A DNA stretch of 51,264 nucleotides from an uncultured Catenibacillus sp. (lineage in GTDB: Bacteria > Bacillota > Clostridia > Lachnospirales > Lachnospiraceae). The notes below the pieces were generated by a model that had not been told where the DNA came from, ran no database searches, and saw only the letters and a list, made by a program, of their open reading frames with translations. The stretch is from NCBI GenBank assembly GCA_934339005.1, contig CAKRHR010000019.1, positions 1 through 51,264 on the forward strand. Reading direction: 5' to 3'. The position numbers and the translations under genes are program-made. Of this stretch, positions 33,821 to 42,825 are shown piece after piece. Within the stretch, counting starts at the first letter, position 1. Every line of letters begins with the position of its first letter.

Positions 33821-34996
33821 ATGAAACAGCACAATTTTGACGAACCGGTCAATCGTATCGGTACGGATTCATATAAATGGGACTACGAAGGTAAGGGTGG
33901 TAAATATATTCCCCTTGGTGTGGCAGATACGGATTTTAAAATTCCAAAGGAAGCCATTGCTGCCATGCAAAATGTCCTTGACAGAGGCGTTTTTGGCTAC
34001 GGTGATTTGCCACAGGAACGACTCGCAGCAGCAGTGCAGGGCTGGTATGCACGCCGGTTTGATACACATATTGAAAAAGACTGGGTTGTGCATGCGCCGG
34101 GCTTGATGACCGGGGCGCTCTGGCTGATTTTACAGGCGTATACACGACCGGGAGATAAAGTGCTTGTACAGTCACCGGTTTATAATACATTTAACAAAGT
34201 GATTTTAAAACAAGGTCGTGGTATTGTGGAAAATCCATTGATTTTAAAGAAGGGCAGATATGAGATGGATTTTAATGACCTTGAAACAAAAGCAAATGAT
34301 CCTGCGGTCAGAATCATGCTTATTTGCAGCCCCCACAATCCTGTGGGCCGTGTGTGGACAAAGGATGAATTGATTAAAGTTGCAGAAATTGCAAAAAAGA
34401 CAAATACACTGATTATCAGTGATGAAATTCACAGTGATATTGTGTATGAGGGTCACAAGCAGACCCCGTTTATCAGCCTGGATGCATTTGCAGATAATGC
34501 CATCATCATGAATTCACCAAGCAAGACATTTAATGTGGCAGCATTATATTCAGCTTATGTGATTATAAAAAATAAAGCACTTCGCGAACAATTTGAAGTT
34601 GTAAGCAGTGATTATCATCTGGATTACAATATGCTTGGCCTGGAGGCATTGATGGCATGCTATAATGAATGTGATTACTATGTAGATGCACAGAATGCAT
34701 ATTTTGCCGAAAATATTGCACTTGTCAGAAAATTCCTTCAAAAAGAAATACCTGAGGCAGTGTGGATTGAACCAGAGGGTACTTATTTGCTCTGGATTGA
34801 TTTTAGCAGGCTTGGACTTTCACAGGAAAAATTGTTGCAGTTATTTGAAAGTTCAGGAGTCAGAGTCAACAGCGGTGCCAATTATGGTACAGGTGGAGAG
34901 GGCTTTGTGCGTGTGAATATTGCCACTCAGCGCAGCGTGCTGACAGAGGCTCTAAATCGTGTGACAAAGGTATATCAGGCATGGAAAACAGCGTAA
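33821..34996 (+). CDS. PatB/MalY family PLP-dependent C-S lyase (cystathionine beta-lyase-like)
   Basis: A 391-residue class I/II aminotransferase-fold enzyme. It starts NFDEPVNRIGTDSYKWD, typical of MalY/PatB. It has the PLP-binding lysine in SPSKTFNVAAL (Lys235), ICSPHNPVGRVW and ISDEIHSDI. Family members split C-S bonds of cystathionine, cysteine or cystine-type thiols to give pyruvate, ammonia and a thiol. GGAGTG lies seven bases before ATG 33821; TTG 33806 is too close to that site. It is 28 bases after the transporter ATPase gene and likely uses the imported substrate. Confidence 0.9.
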   Translation: MKQHNFDEPVNRIGTDSYKWDYEGKGGKYIPLGVADTDFKIPKEAIAAMQNVLDRGVFGYGDLPQERLAAAVQGWYARRFDTHIEKDWVVHAPGLMTGALWLILQAYTRPGDKVLVQSPVYNTFNKVILKQGRGIVENPLILKKGRYEMDFNDLETKANDPAVRIMLICSPHNPVGRVWTKDELIKVAEIAKKTNTLIISDEIHSDIVYEGHKQTPFISLDAFADNAIIMNSPSKTFNVAALYSAYVIIKNKALREQFEVVSSDYHLDYNMLGLEALMACYNECDYYVDAQNAYFAENIALVRKFLQKEIPEAVWIEPEGTYLLWIDFSRLGLSQEKLLQLFESSGVRVNSGANYGTGGEGFVRVNIATQRSVLTEALNRVTKVYQAWKTA

Positions 34997-35048
34997 AAAT
35001 TAATGCCAAAGATCAAAAAGATATGGCGGCAGTAAAAATAATATATCA

Positions 35049-36425
35049 TTGACAGAAGGAAGTATTGCACCGGGGATTTTTAGATACACACTGCCATTAA
35101 TTGGCGCAAGCCTGATTCAGCAGTTATACAGTACGGTGGATTTGATTTTTGCCGGACAGTTTATTGGCAAAGAGGCTACGGCGGCCATTGGTGCCACAAG
35201 TTTGATTGTCACATGTTTAATCGTATTTTTTAACGGACTTGCCACCGGCAGCAGTATTTTAGCCGCACAATATTTTGGCGCAAAACATACGTCAAAAATA
35301 ACCGCATTAATGTCTGTGATGTTAAAATTCAGCATTATTGGCGGTGTCTGTCTGACGGTGATTGGATTTTTTTTGACGCCGGTCTTTTTGAGATGGGTTG
35401 GCACACCGGATGCGATTATGGGACAGGCGATAACTTATTTGCAGATTTATGTGTTGAGCATGACAGGGATTGTCAGTTATAATATGTGTGGTGGTATTGT
35501 CAGAGCACTTGGCGATTCTAAAAACCCGATGCTTGTGCAGATTATCGGAAGTTTTGTTAATCTTGCGGGAAATACAATATTTGTTGTTGTATTTTCCTTT
35601 GGGGTTGCAGGTGTCGCTTGGGCGACATTTTTCTCGCAAAATATTGCAGCGGCAGCAATGATTGCGCTGATGCTTAAAAAGAAAAAGGCATTGCAGGTAT
35701 CTCAGAAAGAAGTGCCTGTGGTCAATGACTTGATGGACAGTTTGAAACCGAAGTGGCAGAGTCTTTTACTGGCAGTCATGAAAATTGGCATCCCTGCAGG
35801 GATTCAGTCCATGAGCATCACATTTTCAAATATTTTAATGCAGTCACAGATTAACAAGCTTGGGGTAGATTCCATTGCGGCTTTTACATGTTATTTTAAA
35901 GTTGAAATGATTATTTATCTTCCAGTGCTTGCGTTGGCACAGACGATGGTGACATTTACAGGACAAAATTATGGTGCAGGAAAATTTGAACGTCTGAAAA
36001 AAGGCTGTGTATGGTGTATGCTGACAGGGATAGCTGTAACAGTATTGATTGCTGTTATTGTCATTATTTTTCACAAACCGGTGCTTGGTATTTTTACAAA
36101 AAGCCCGGAGGTGATAACGATTGCGACGCAGATTCTTGTCATTGCATTCGCAAGTTATTTTTTATATATGATTATCGAGGGCATCAGTGGGGTGATGCGG
36201 GGTCTTGGTGATTCAATGACGCCGATGGTTGTCACCATTATCTGCTTTTGTTTTGTGAAAGTGGCAGCACTTTTTTATTTTGCACAGCGATATCATACAG
36301 CCAAAGGCATGGCGCTGTGTTATCCGGTATCCTGGACGATTGCGGTGCTTATGCTTGTGGTATTGTTAATTAAGAAGGTGAAAAAATGGAAAAAAGATTT
36401 TCATGCATCGACTGTGGTGCAATGA
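35049..36425 (+). CDS. MATE family multidrug/cation efflux transporter (possible 5' frameshift)
   Basis: A 12-helix MATE antiporter, at least 458 residues. LTEGSIAPGIFRYTLPLIGASLIQQLYSTVDLIFAGQFIG at the start is typical; the two halves are repeated, with GVMRGLGDSMTPM in the second. The only start in frame is TTG 35049, with no ribosome site. An ATG at 34981, overlapping the patB end by 16 bases, opens a short frame that ends at TGA 35050. One added A in the A5 run at 35034-35038 would join the two and supply a 23-residue extension. The gene overlaps DUF1847 by 40 bases. The substrate is unknown. Confidence 0.82.
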   Translation: MTEGSIAPGIFRYTLPLIGASLIQQLYSTVDLIFAGQFIGKEATAAIGATSLIVTCLIVFFNGLATGSSILAAQYFGAKHTSKITALMSVMLKFSIIGGVCLTVIGFFLTPVFLRWVGTPDAIMGQAITYLQIYVLSMTGIVSYNMCGGIVRALGDSKNPMLVQIIGSFVNLAGNTIFVVVFSFGVAGVAWATFFSQNIAAAAMIALMLKKKKALQVSQKEVPVVNDLMDSLKPKWQSLLLAVMKIGIPAGIQSMSITFSNILMQSQINKLGVDSIAAFTCYFKVEMIIYLPVLALAQTMVTFTGQNYGAGKFERLKKGCVWCMLTGIAVTVLIAVIVIIFHKPVLGIFTKSPEVITIATQILVIAFASYFLYMIIEGISGVMRGLGDSMTPMVVTIICFCFVKVAALFYFAQRYHTAKGMALCYPVSWTIAVLMLVVLLIKKVKKWKKDFHASTVVQ

Positions 36426-37045
36426 GTTGTGATAAATGTAATCATGCACATCCGTCCTTTTGTGTTTCAAAGGGACTGGATCAGGAGATTATTGACGAAT
36501 CATTAAAAGAATATAAGAAGAAAAAGAATCAGAAGGTGATGCAGGCCAGTGCAGAAACTGAGTTTGAATATTATTGTCAGGCAACGAGAGTTGAAGAAAC
36601 GATGTTGTGGGCAAAAAAACTCGGTGCAAAAAAGATTGGTATTGCAAGCTGTGTGGGACTTTTAAAGGAGAGTCGGACACTGGCAGCAATCCTTCGGAAA
36701 AATGGTTTTGAGGTATATGGCATTGGATGTAAAGCCGGTGAAGTGCCAAAGACAACCGTTGGGATTGACGAAAAATGTAATGCCATTGGCGTTAATATGT
36801 GTAATCCGATTTTGCAGGCAAAGGTATTAAATCGTGAAAAAACAGATATTAACATTGTGATGGGGTTGTGTGTTGGCCATGACAGCCTGTTTTACAAGTA
36901 TTCCAAGGCATTGACAACAACCCTTGTCACAAAGGACCGTGTGCTCGGACATAATCCGGTGGCAGCATTAAACTGTGCACATTCTTATTATATGGATAAA
37001 CTGGAAAACTGTATCAGCAGATATGCACAAGACAAGCAGACATGA
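36386..37045 (+). CDS. DUF1847 cysteine-rich metal-binding protein
   Basis: A 219-residue soluble protein. The N-terminus carries a cysteine cluster C7-x2-C10-x4-C15-x2-C18-x7-C26, likely metal-binding. A Rossmann-like part follows with further cysteines in IASCVGL, GIGCKAGEVPK, VNMCNP and GLCVGHDSLF. This is the layout of the DUF1847 family, whose function is not known. AAGGTGA is before the ATG, and it starts inside the MATE gene, so translation may be coupled. Its cysteines and its place behind cystine transport and C-S lyase genes suggest a thiol or metal role; that is speculation. Confidence 0.82.
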   Translation: MEKRFSCIDCGAMSCDKCNHAHPSFCVSKGLDQEIIDESLKEYKKKKNQKVMQASAETEFEYYCQATRVEETMLWAKKLGAKKIGIASCVGLLKESRTLAAILRKNGFEVYGIGCKAGEVPKTTVGIDEKCNAIGVNMCNPILQAKVLNREKTDINIVMGLCVGHDSLFYKYSKALTTTLVTKDRVLGHNPVAALNCAHSYYMDKLENCISRYAQDKQT

Positions 37046-37128
37046 TTTGAACTGGAGAAATATTTCCGTAAAATTTAAAAATTCAATTGAGTAATTCATG
37101 GAAAGAGTAAATAATTTTAAAATTAAGG

Positions 37129-37157
37129 TTGACAAAGTGCCGGGTACTATGTATAAT
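37129..37157 (+). promoter_or_regulatory. Consensus promoter of yceD-rpmF
   Basis: Perfect TTGACA (37129-37134), a 17-base spacer and perfect TATAAT (37152-37157), the best match in the window. The leader is about 20 bases. Confidence 0.92.
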
Positions 37158-37185
37158 TTATGAGGTATGAAATCAGGAGATGTCT

Positions 37186-37713
37186 ATGGTAATTAATATT
37201 TCGGAAATTATTTCAACAACTGGAAAAACTGAACATTACAGTGTACCGATTGAGATGACGCATGTGCGTGTGAATCGAACAGATTATACGATAGCACAGA
37301 GTCAGCCTGTGGTACTGGAGATTGCCAATGCCGGAAACCGTAAGGTACATATCGGCGGTGAGCTTCATTTGACGTTGGATATTCCATGTGACCGATGTCT
37401 TGAGGATGTGCCGACAGCATTTGATATCGAGATTGACCGCGAAGTTGATTTCAATGAATCAGATGATGACAGACGAGAGTCCCTTGACGAGATGAGTTAC
37501 ATTGACCATAGTGACCTTGATGTGGATTTGATGGTTTGTAATGAGATTTTACTTCATTTCCCTATGAAAACATTGTGCCGTGAAGATTGTAAAGGTTTGT
37601 GCTTCAAGTGCGGACAGAATCTGAATCGCGGTGAGTGCGGATGTGACCGGGAATCTCTTGACCCACGGATGTCAGCCATCCGAGATATTTTTAATAATTT
37701 TAAGGAGGTGTAA
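37186..37713 (+). CDS. yceD: YceD/DUF177 family protein
   Basis: A 175-residue protein of the YceD (DUF177) family, linked to 23S rRNA accumulation and normally encoded just before rpmF, as here. The family pattern PCDRCLEDVP with a conserved CxxC, then C-terminal CREDCKGLCFKCGQNLNRGECGC, gives several likely zinc-binding cysteines. CAGGAGA lies five bases before ATG 37186; ATG 37180 is inside that site. Only three bases separate its stop from rpmF. Confidence 0.9.
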   Translation: MVINISEIISTTGKTEHYSVPIEMTHVRVNRTDYTIAQSQPVVLEIANAGNRKVHIGGELHLTLDIPCDRCLEDVPTAFDIEIDREVDFNESDDDRRESLDEMSYIDHSDLDVDLMVCNEILLHFPMKTLCREDCKGLCFKCGQNLNRGECGCDRESLDPRMSAIRDIFNNFKEV

Positions 37714-37716
37714 CCT

Positions 37717-37896
37717 ATGTCCATCTGCCCAAAGAATAGAAGTTCAAGAGCAAGAAGAGACAGCCGCCGTGCAAACTGGAAAATGACTGCACCAGCATTA
37801 GTTAAATGCAGCAAATGTGGAGAACTTATGATGCCTCACAGAGTTTGCAAAAACTGTGGCAGCTATAATAAGAAAGAAATTATTGCTCAGGATTAA
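37717..37896 (+). CDS. rpmF: 50S ribosomal protein L32
   Basis: A 59-residue ribosomal protein. It begins MSICPKNRSSRARRDSRR, has NWKM and carries a zinc ribbon CSKC...CKNC (Cys31, Cys34, Cys44, Cys47), the zinc-bound form of L32. AAGGAGGTG lies upstream, overlapping the end of yceD. A terminator follows. This is the standard yceD-rpmF unit. Confidence 0.97.
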   Translation: MSICPKNRSSRARRDSRRANWKMTAPALVKCSKCGELMMPHRVCKNCGSYNKKEIIAQD

Positions 37897-37914
37897 TTAA
37901 AAGCATGAAAATAT

Positions 37915-37946
37915 GAGGCCTGCGGTTTGCGCAGACCTCTATTTTT
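37915..37946 (+). terminator. Terminator of rpmF
   Basis: GAGGCCTGCG (37915-37924) pairs with CGCAGACCTC (37930-37939) with one mismatch, then TATTTTT. Confidence 0.85.
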
Positions 37947-38046
37947 ATATATGCGTATGACTATGAAGAACCTTTGTGAATCAGAAAGCATGATTTATCG
38001 TGCGGTTTTGCAAATTTGGTGGGGAGGGTTCTGAATATTTAAAAAT

Positions 38047-38062
38047 GGCAGCGTAAGCTGCC
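38047..38062 (+). promoter_or_regulatory. Tight hairpin before the rpiR-type gene
   Basis: GGCAGC-GTAA-GCTGCC is a perfect 6-bp stem with a GNRA-type loop, ending two to four bases before the ribosome site (TTGAGGTGA). It could affect translation. I could not identify a promoter in the 180-base spacer. Confidence 0.5.
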
Positions 38063-38078
38063 TGTTGAGGTGAATGTC

Positions 38079-38954
38079 ATGGAACAATCGCAGGATTTGC
38101 TGAAGCAAATCGAGGCATTATACAAGTCCTTCAGTAAAGGACAGAAACGTATTGCCAATTATATCAGTGAAAATTATGACAGTGCTGTCAATCTGACGGC
38201 TGCTAAACTAGGAAAAATCGTAGGGGTCAGTGAATCGACGGTTGTTCGATTTGCAACAGAACTTGGATTTAAAGGTTATCCACAGTTTCAGGATGCCTTA
38301 GTGGAGATTGTCAAGAATAAGCTTAATTCCATACAGCGTATTCGTATGACAACAAATAAAATCGAGAAAAGTGATATTTTGCACACTGTATTGCAGTCTG
38401 ATAAGGATAATATCAAGCGGACACAGGAGGATATCAGTCGTGAGGAATTTGAAAAAGCGGTGGAACTGATATCAGAGGCAGACCACATTTATGTGGTAGG
38501 TGGCCGAAGCTGTGAACCGTTATCCCATTTTATGGCATATTATCTGAATTATATTTTTGCAGATGTCAGACTTGTAGATTCAGGCAGTATTGCAGAATCA
38601 TTTGAAGATATACATCGTATCGGATCGGATGATGTGGTTATCGGCATTACGTTCCCAAGATATTCGATAGATACGGTCAAAATTATTGAATTTTCAAAAA
38701 ACAGACAGGCTTCCGTCATTGCATTGACCGATTCTACAGTGTCACCATTGACACAGTATGCAGATTGTATGCTGTATGCCAAGAGCGATATGGTGTCATT
38801 TGCGGACTCTTTAGTTGCACCTTTAAGTGTGATAAATGCCCTGATTGCGGCGCTGAGTATCCGTAATAATGAAAAAGTGCTCAAAACCATGGAAGGTCTG
38901 GAAAAAATCTGGAAGGAGTTCAGCGTATACGCTGATAAAAAAGAAGATGAGTAA
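38079..38954 (+). CDS. RpiR/MurR family transcriptional regulator
   Basis: A 291-residue regulator. The N-terminal RpiR helix-turn-helix (about 1-80) shows FSKGQKRIANYI, TAAKLGKIVGVSESTVVRFATELGFKGYPQFQ. The C-terminal SIS domain (about 115-255) shows IYVVGGRSCEPLSHFMAYYL, which would bind a phosphosugar. Such proteins usually control sugar or amino sugar use; no sugar genes are adjacent, so the target is unknown. ATG 38079 follows AGGTGA; GTG 38070 overlaps that site. Its end overlaps the flavoprotein gene by eight bases. Confidence 0.88.
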   Translation: MEQSQDLLKQIEALYKSFSKGQKRIANYISENYDSAVNLTAAKLGKIVGVSESTVVRFATELGFKGYPQFQDALVEIVKNKLNSIQRIRMTTNKIEKSDILHTVLQSDKDNIKRTQEDISREEFEKAVELISEADHIYVVGGRSCEPLSHFMAYYLNYIFADVRLVDSGSIAESFEDIHRIGSDDVVIGITFPRYSIDTVKIIEFSKNRQASVIALTDSTVSPLTQYADCMLYAKSDMVSFADSLVAPLSVINALIAALSIRNNEKVLKTMEGLEKIWKEFSVYADKKEDE

Positions 38955-40206
38955 GGTCATCGTCGTTGGTGCAGGTGCCGCAGGCATGATTGCTGCCATT
39001 GCCGCAGCAAATCAGGGCCATCAGGTTACAATTTTTGAAAAAAATGAAAAAGCTGGCAAGAAGTTATTTATTACAGGCAAAGGACGCTGTAATGTGACCA
39101 ATGACAGCGATGTTGAAAATATATTAAATCATGTGGTATGCAATAAAAAGTTTTTGTACAGTGCACTGTACGGCTTTACAAGCCAGGATATGATGCAGTT
39201 ACTAGAGGATGCAGGACTTAAATTAAAGGTTGAACGTGGCAACAGAGTGTTTCCGGCGTCTGATAAATCCTCAGATGTGATTCGTACACTGACACAGCTT
39301 TTAAAGTCGAAACATGTCGAAATTGTATATCATTGTCCGGTCGCAAAACTATTGACAGAGGTTGATGAAGCGCATACACTTAAAGTTGTCGGGGTCGAAC
39401 TGGCAGAGGATGCGGCATATGACGAAAAAGATGTTGCCGCGGATGCTGTGATCGTGGCCACTGGCGGTATGTCTTATGCATCGACCGGCTCAGATGGAGA
39501 TGGTTACAGATTTGGCAAAGAAAGCGGGCATGGGCTGACAGATCCTGTACCGTCATTAGTGCCGATGAATATTTCTGAGGATTGGGTAAAGAGTCTTCAG
39601 GGCTTATCCTTAAGAAATGTCAATCTGTCGATTTATAAGAAAAATAAAAAAGTCTATGATGACTTTGGTGAGATGCTGTTTACCCATTTTGGTATCAGCG
39701 GCCCGCTTGTATTAAGTGCAAGCCCGGTATGTATTAAGCATATGGCTTTGGGTGAACTGACGGCGGAGATTGATTTAAAACCGGCGCTTTCAGAAGAACA
39801 GCTTGATGCAAGACTGCTGAAAGATTTTGAGAAATACCACAACAAGCAGTTCCATAATGCATTGTCTGATTTGCTGCCGGCAAAATTAATTCCTGTTATT
39901 GTGGATTTGAGCAGAATTGATCCATATAAAAAAGTCAACGAGATTACACGACAGGAAAGAAATACATTATTACATCTGTTAAAGCATTTAACAATGCATA
40001 TTTCAGGATTAAGAGGCTTTAATGAAGCGATTATTACACACGGCGGTATTTCTGTCAAAGATGTGAATGCGTCAACGATGGAATCTAAAAAATGTCAGGG
40101 CCTTTATTTTGCCGGTGAAGTGCTTGATGTGGATGCACTGACAGGCGGCTACAATCTTCAGATTGCATGGTCTACAGGCTGGCTTGCCGGTACAAGTATT
40201 CGTTAA
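38947..40206 (+). CDS. BaiN/HI0933-family NAD(P)/FAD-dependent oxidoreductase
   Basis: A 419-residue flavoprotein of the HI0933/YhiN/BaiN family. It has the Rossmann fingerprint VIVVGAGAAGMIAAIAAA, EKNEKAGKKLFITGKGRCN and a C-terminal ITHGGISVKDVNASTMESK. BaiN in gut clostridia is involved in bile acid reduction, but most family members have unknown substrates, so only the family is assigned. The start is inside the end of the regulator gene (eight-base overlap), suggesting coupling. cmk follows at 13 bases. Confidence 0.87.
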   Translation: MSKVIVVGAGAAGMIAAIAAANQGHQVTIFEKNEKAGKKLFITGKGRCNVTNDSDVENILNHVVCNKKFLYSALYGFTSQDMMQLLEDAGLKLKVERGNRVFPASDKSSDVIRTLTQLLKSKHVEIVYHCPVAKLLTEVDEAHTLKVVGVELAEDAAYDEKDVAADAVIVATGGMSYASTGSDGDGYRFGKESGHGLTDPVPSLVPMNISEDWVKSLQGLSLRNVNLSIYKKNKKVYDDFGEMLFTHFGISGPLVLSASPVCIKHMALGELTAEIDLKPALSEEQLDARLLKDFEKYHNKQFHNALSDLLPAKLIPVIVDLSRIDPYKKVNEITRQERNTLLHLLKHLTMHISGLRGFNEAIITHGGISVKDVNASTMESKKCQGLYFAGEVLDVDALTGGYNLQIAWSTGWLAGTSIR

Positions 40207-40219
40207 GGAGGAAAACAGC

Positions 40220-40891
40220 ATGAGTTTTAACATTGCTATTGACGGACCTGCAGGCGCAGGAAAAAGTACGATTGCAAAACAGGCGGCAAAAGCCCTTGGA
40301 TTTGTTTATGTTGATACAGGTGCGATGTATCGTGCCCTTGGATTATATTTTATGAGAAAAGGCATTGCGTCGGAATGTGAAGCTGCGATTATCGGTGCCC
40401 TTGCAGATGTTGATGTATCTATCCGTTATGAAGATGGCGATCAGAAAGTAATTTTAAACGGTGAAGATGTCAGTACACAGATTCGTACAGAAGCAGTTGG
40501 CAATATGGCATCTGCAACAAGCGGTTATCCAAAGGTCAGAGAAAAACTGCTTGAGCTTCAGCAACAGATGGCGGCAACCTATGATGTGATTATGGATGGC
40601 CGTGATATTGGCACAAATATTTTGCCAAATGCAGATATTAAGATTTATCTGACAGCTTCTGCAGATGAGCGTGCTGCCCGCCGCTGTAAAGAGTACGATG
40701 AAAAGGGTATTGCGTATGATTACGATAAAGTCAGACAGGATATTATCGAACGTGATGAACGCGATAAAAACCGTGCGACAGCACCCCTTAAGCAGGCAGA
40801 AGATGCCGTGTATCTGGATACTTCAGATATGAACATCCAGCAGGTTGTAGATTATATATTAAATCTTTACAGAGAGAAGTGTGGTGCATGA
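40220..40891 (+). CDS. cmk: Cytidylate kinase
   Basis: Phosphorylates CMP and dCMP using ATP; 223 residues, normal for the bacterial enzyme. It begins with IAIDGPAGAGKST (Walker A 9-16) and has VDTGAMYRALGLY, MDGRDIGTNILPNADIKIYLTAS and RDERDKNRATAPLKQAEDA. AAGGAGGAAAA lies before ATG 40220. Its stop overlaps ispH by four bases (ATGA). The order cmk-ispH-rpsA is conserved in Clostridia. Confidence 0.97.
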   Translation: MSFNIAIDGPAGAGKSTIAKQAAKALGFVYVDTGAMYRALGLYFMRKGIASECEAAIIGALADVDVSIRYEDGDQKVILNGEDVSTQIRTEAVGNMASATSGYPKVREKLLELQQQMAATYDVIMDGRDIGTNILPNADIKIYLTASADERAARRCKEYDEKGIAYDYDKVRQDIIERDERDKNRATAPLKQAEDAVYLDTSDMNIQQVVDYILNLYREKCGA

Positions 40892-41721
40892 AGGTAACAC
40901 TTGCAAAAACAGCGGGATTTTGTCCGGGTGTCAAGCGTGCGGTTGACCTTGCCTACGGACAGGTTGGCAATGAACGTGTGTATACATTTGGTCCGATTAT
41001 TCATAATGAAGAAGTTGTGGGTGACCTGGAAGCCAAGGGTATCTTTGTGGCAGAACGCGTTGAAGATATTCCGGAAAATGCCACAGTGATTATCCGTTCA
41101 CATGGTGTGTCAAGAAAAACATACAAAGCGATAGAGGCAAGAGGGGCGCAGATTATAGATGCGACCTGCCCGTTTGTCAAAAGAATCCACCGTATTGTTG
41201 AAGAACAGGGAAATGCCGGCAAAGATATTATTATCATTGGTGATCCGAAGCATCCTGAAGTTCAGGCCATCTGTGGCTGGTGCGTGACGGATACGACAGT
41301 GCTTCAGACAGAGGAGGAAGCGCAGAAATTTGTGGCAGGAGAAGACCATTCACTGGTAGTTGTTTCACAAACGACATTTAATTACAATAAATTTAAAGAT
41401 TTAGTTGAAATTCTTCTCAAAAAAGGTTATGATATAGAATGTGTAAATACTATTTGCAATGCTACTGAAGAAAGACAGTCAGAAGCACGCAAAATAGCGG
41501 CTTTAGTGGATGCCATGATTGTGATTGGCGGCCGAAGCAGTTCAAATACGCAAAAACTTTATGAAATAAGTAAAAAAGAATGCCGTAAGACTTACTATAT
41601 ACAGACGATAAAGGATTTGGATTTATCCGCACTTTATGGGTTAAACTGGGTAGGAATTACAGCAGGGGCATCAACCCCGAATAATATAATAGAGGAGGTT
41701 CATAAAGCATGTCTGAAATGA
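40888..41721 (+). CDS. ispH: 4-hydroxy-3-methylbut-2-enyl diphosphate reductase
   Basis: Last step of the MEP pathway, making IPP and DMAPP with an iron-sulfur cluster. The 277 residues include the three cluster cysteines Cys12 (AGFCPGVKRA), Cys94 (DATCPFVKR) and Cys190 (NTICNATEERQ), plus GPIIHNEEVV, SHGVSR and GDPKHPEVQ histidines. ATG 40888 overlaps the cmk stop. In many Clostridia IspH is fused to ribosomal protein S1. Here the two are separate frames overlapping by 13 bases. ispF of the same pathway is at 14.1 kb. Confidence 0.96.
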   Translation: MKVTLAKTAGFCPGVKRAVDLAYGQVGNERVYTFGPIIHNEEVVGDLEAKGIFVAERVEDIPENATVIIRSHGVSRKTYKAIEARGAQIIDATCPFVKRIHRIVEEQGNAGKDIIIIGDPKHPEVQAICGWCVTDTTVLQTEEEAQKFVAGEDHSLVVVSQTTFNYNKFKDLVEILLKKGYDIECVNTICNATEERQSEARKIAALVDAMIVIGGRSSSNTQKLYEISKKECRKTYYIQTIKDLDLSALYGLNWVGITAGASTPNNIIEEVHKACLK

Positions 41722-42797
41722 GTTTTGAACAATTATTAGAGGCATCATTAAAAACTATAAGAACAGGAGAAGTAGTCGAAGGTACCGTTATCGATGTTAA
41801 AGAAGATGAAATCATCTTAAATATAGGTTACAAAGCTGACGGAATTATCACAAGAAGTGAATATTCTAACACACCAAACCTTGATTTACGTACAGTAGTC
41901 AATGTTGGCGACACAATGCAGGCAAAAGTACTTAAAGTCAATGACGGCGAAGGTCAGGTATTATTAACATACAAACGCCTTCTTGCTGACAAAGGCAACA
42001 AACGTCTTGAAGAAGCTTTTGAAAACAAAGAAGTACTTACAGCAAAAGTTGACAAAGTACTTGATGGCGGCTTAAGCGTTATCGTTGACGAAGCACGCGT
42101 ATTCATTCCTGCAAGTCTTGTATCTGACGTATATGAGAAAAACCTTTCCAAATATGACGGTCAGGAAATCTCATTTGTCATCACAGAATTCAACCCAAGA
42201 AAGAGAAGAATCATTGGTGACAGAAAACAGCTTCTTGTTGAAGAAAAAGCTGCAAAACAGAAAGAACTGTTTGAAAAGATTTCTGTTGGTATGACAATCG
42301 AAGGTAAAGTTAAGAATGTTACAGATTTCGGTGCATTCGTTGATCTTGGCGGCGCTGACGGTCTTCTTCACATCTCTGAGATGTCATGGGGAAGAGTTGA
42401 TAACCCTAAGAAACTTCTTAAAGTTGGCGATGTAATTACAGTATTAATCAAAGATATCCAGGGTGAAAAGATTGCCCTCAGTCTTAAATTTGCTGACCAG
42501 AATCCATGGTTAACAGCAGCAGAAAAATACGCTATCGGTAACGTAGTTACAGGTAAAGTTGCAAGAATGACAGACTTTGGTGCATTCGTTGAACTTGAAC
42601 CAGGCGTAGATGCATTACTTCATGTTTCTCAGATTTCAAGAGAACACGTTGAAAAACCATCAGATGTTCTTTCTATCGGACAGGAAATCACAGCTAAAGT
42701 TGTTGATTTCAACGAAGCTGATAAGAAGATCAGCCTGAGTGTTAAAGCACTTGAAGCTGACAAACCAGCTGAAGAAGCTGAAACTGTAGAAGAATAA
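41709..42797 (+). CDS. rpsA: 30S ribosomal protein S1 (four S1 domains)
   Basis: A 362-residue S1-type protein with four OB-fold repeats (about 19-88, 106-172, 192-262, 277-347). The last two show VTDFGAFVDLGGADGLLHISEMSW and MTDFGAFVELEPGVDALLHVSQIS; the tail is acidic. E. coli S1 has six domains, and shorter versions are normal in Firmicutes. GAGGAGG (41693-41699) nine bases before ATG 41709 lies inside ispH, so the gene has its own initiation site despite the overlap. It binds mRNA during translation initiation. Confidence 0.93.
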   Translation: MSEMSFEQLLEASLKTIRTGEVVEGTVIDVKEDEIILNIGYKADGIITRSEYSNTPNLDLRTVVNVGDTMQAKVLKVNDGEGQVLLTYKRLLADKGNKRLEEAFENKEVLTAKVDKVLDGGLSVIVDEARVFIPASLVSDVYEKNLSKYDGQEISFVITEFNPRKRRIIGDRKQLLVEEKAAKQKELFEKISVGMTIEGKVKNVTDFGAFVDLGGADGLLHISEMSWGRVDNPKKLLKVGDVITVLIKDIQGEKIALSLKFADQNPWLTAAEKYAIGNVVTGKVARMTDFGAFVELEPGVDALLHVSQISREHVEKPSDVLSIGQEITAKVVDFNEADKKISLSVKALEADKPAEEAETVEE

Positions 42798-42825
42798 TTT
42801 AAATTCGATTAAATGAGGCGTTCAT

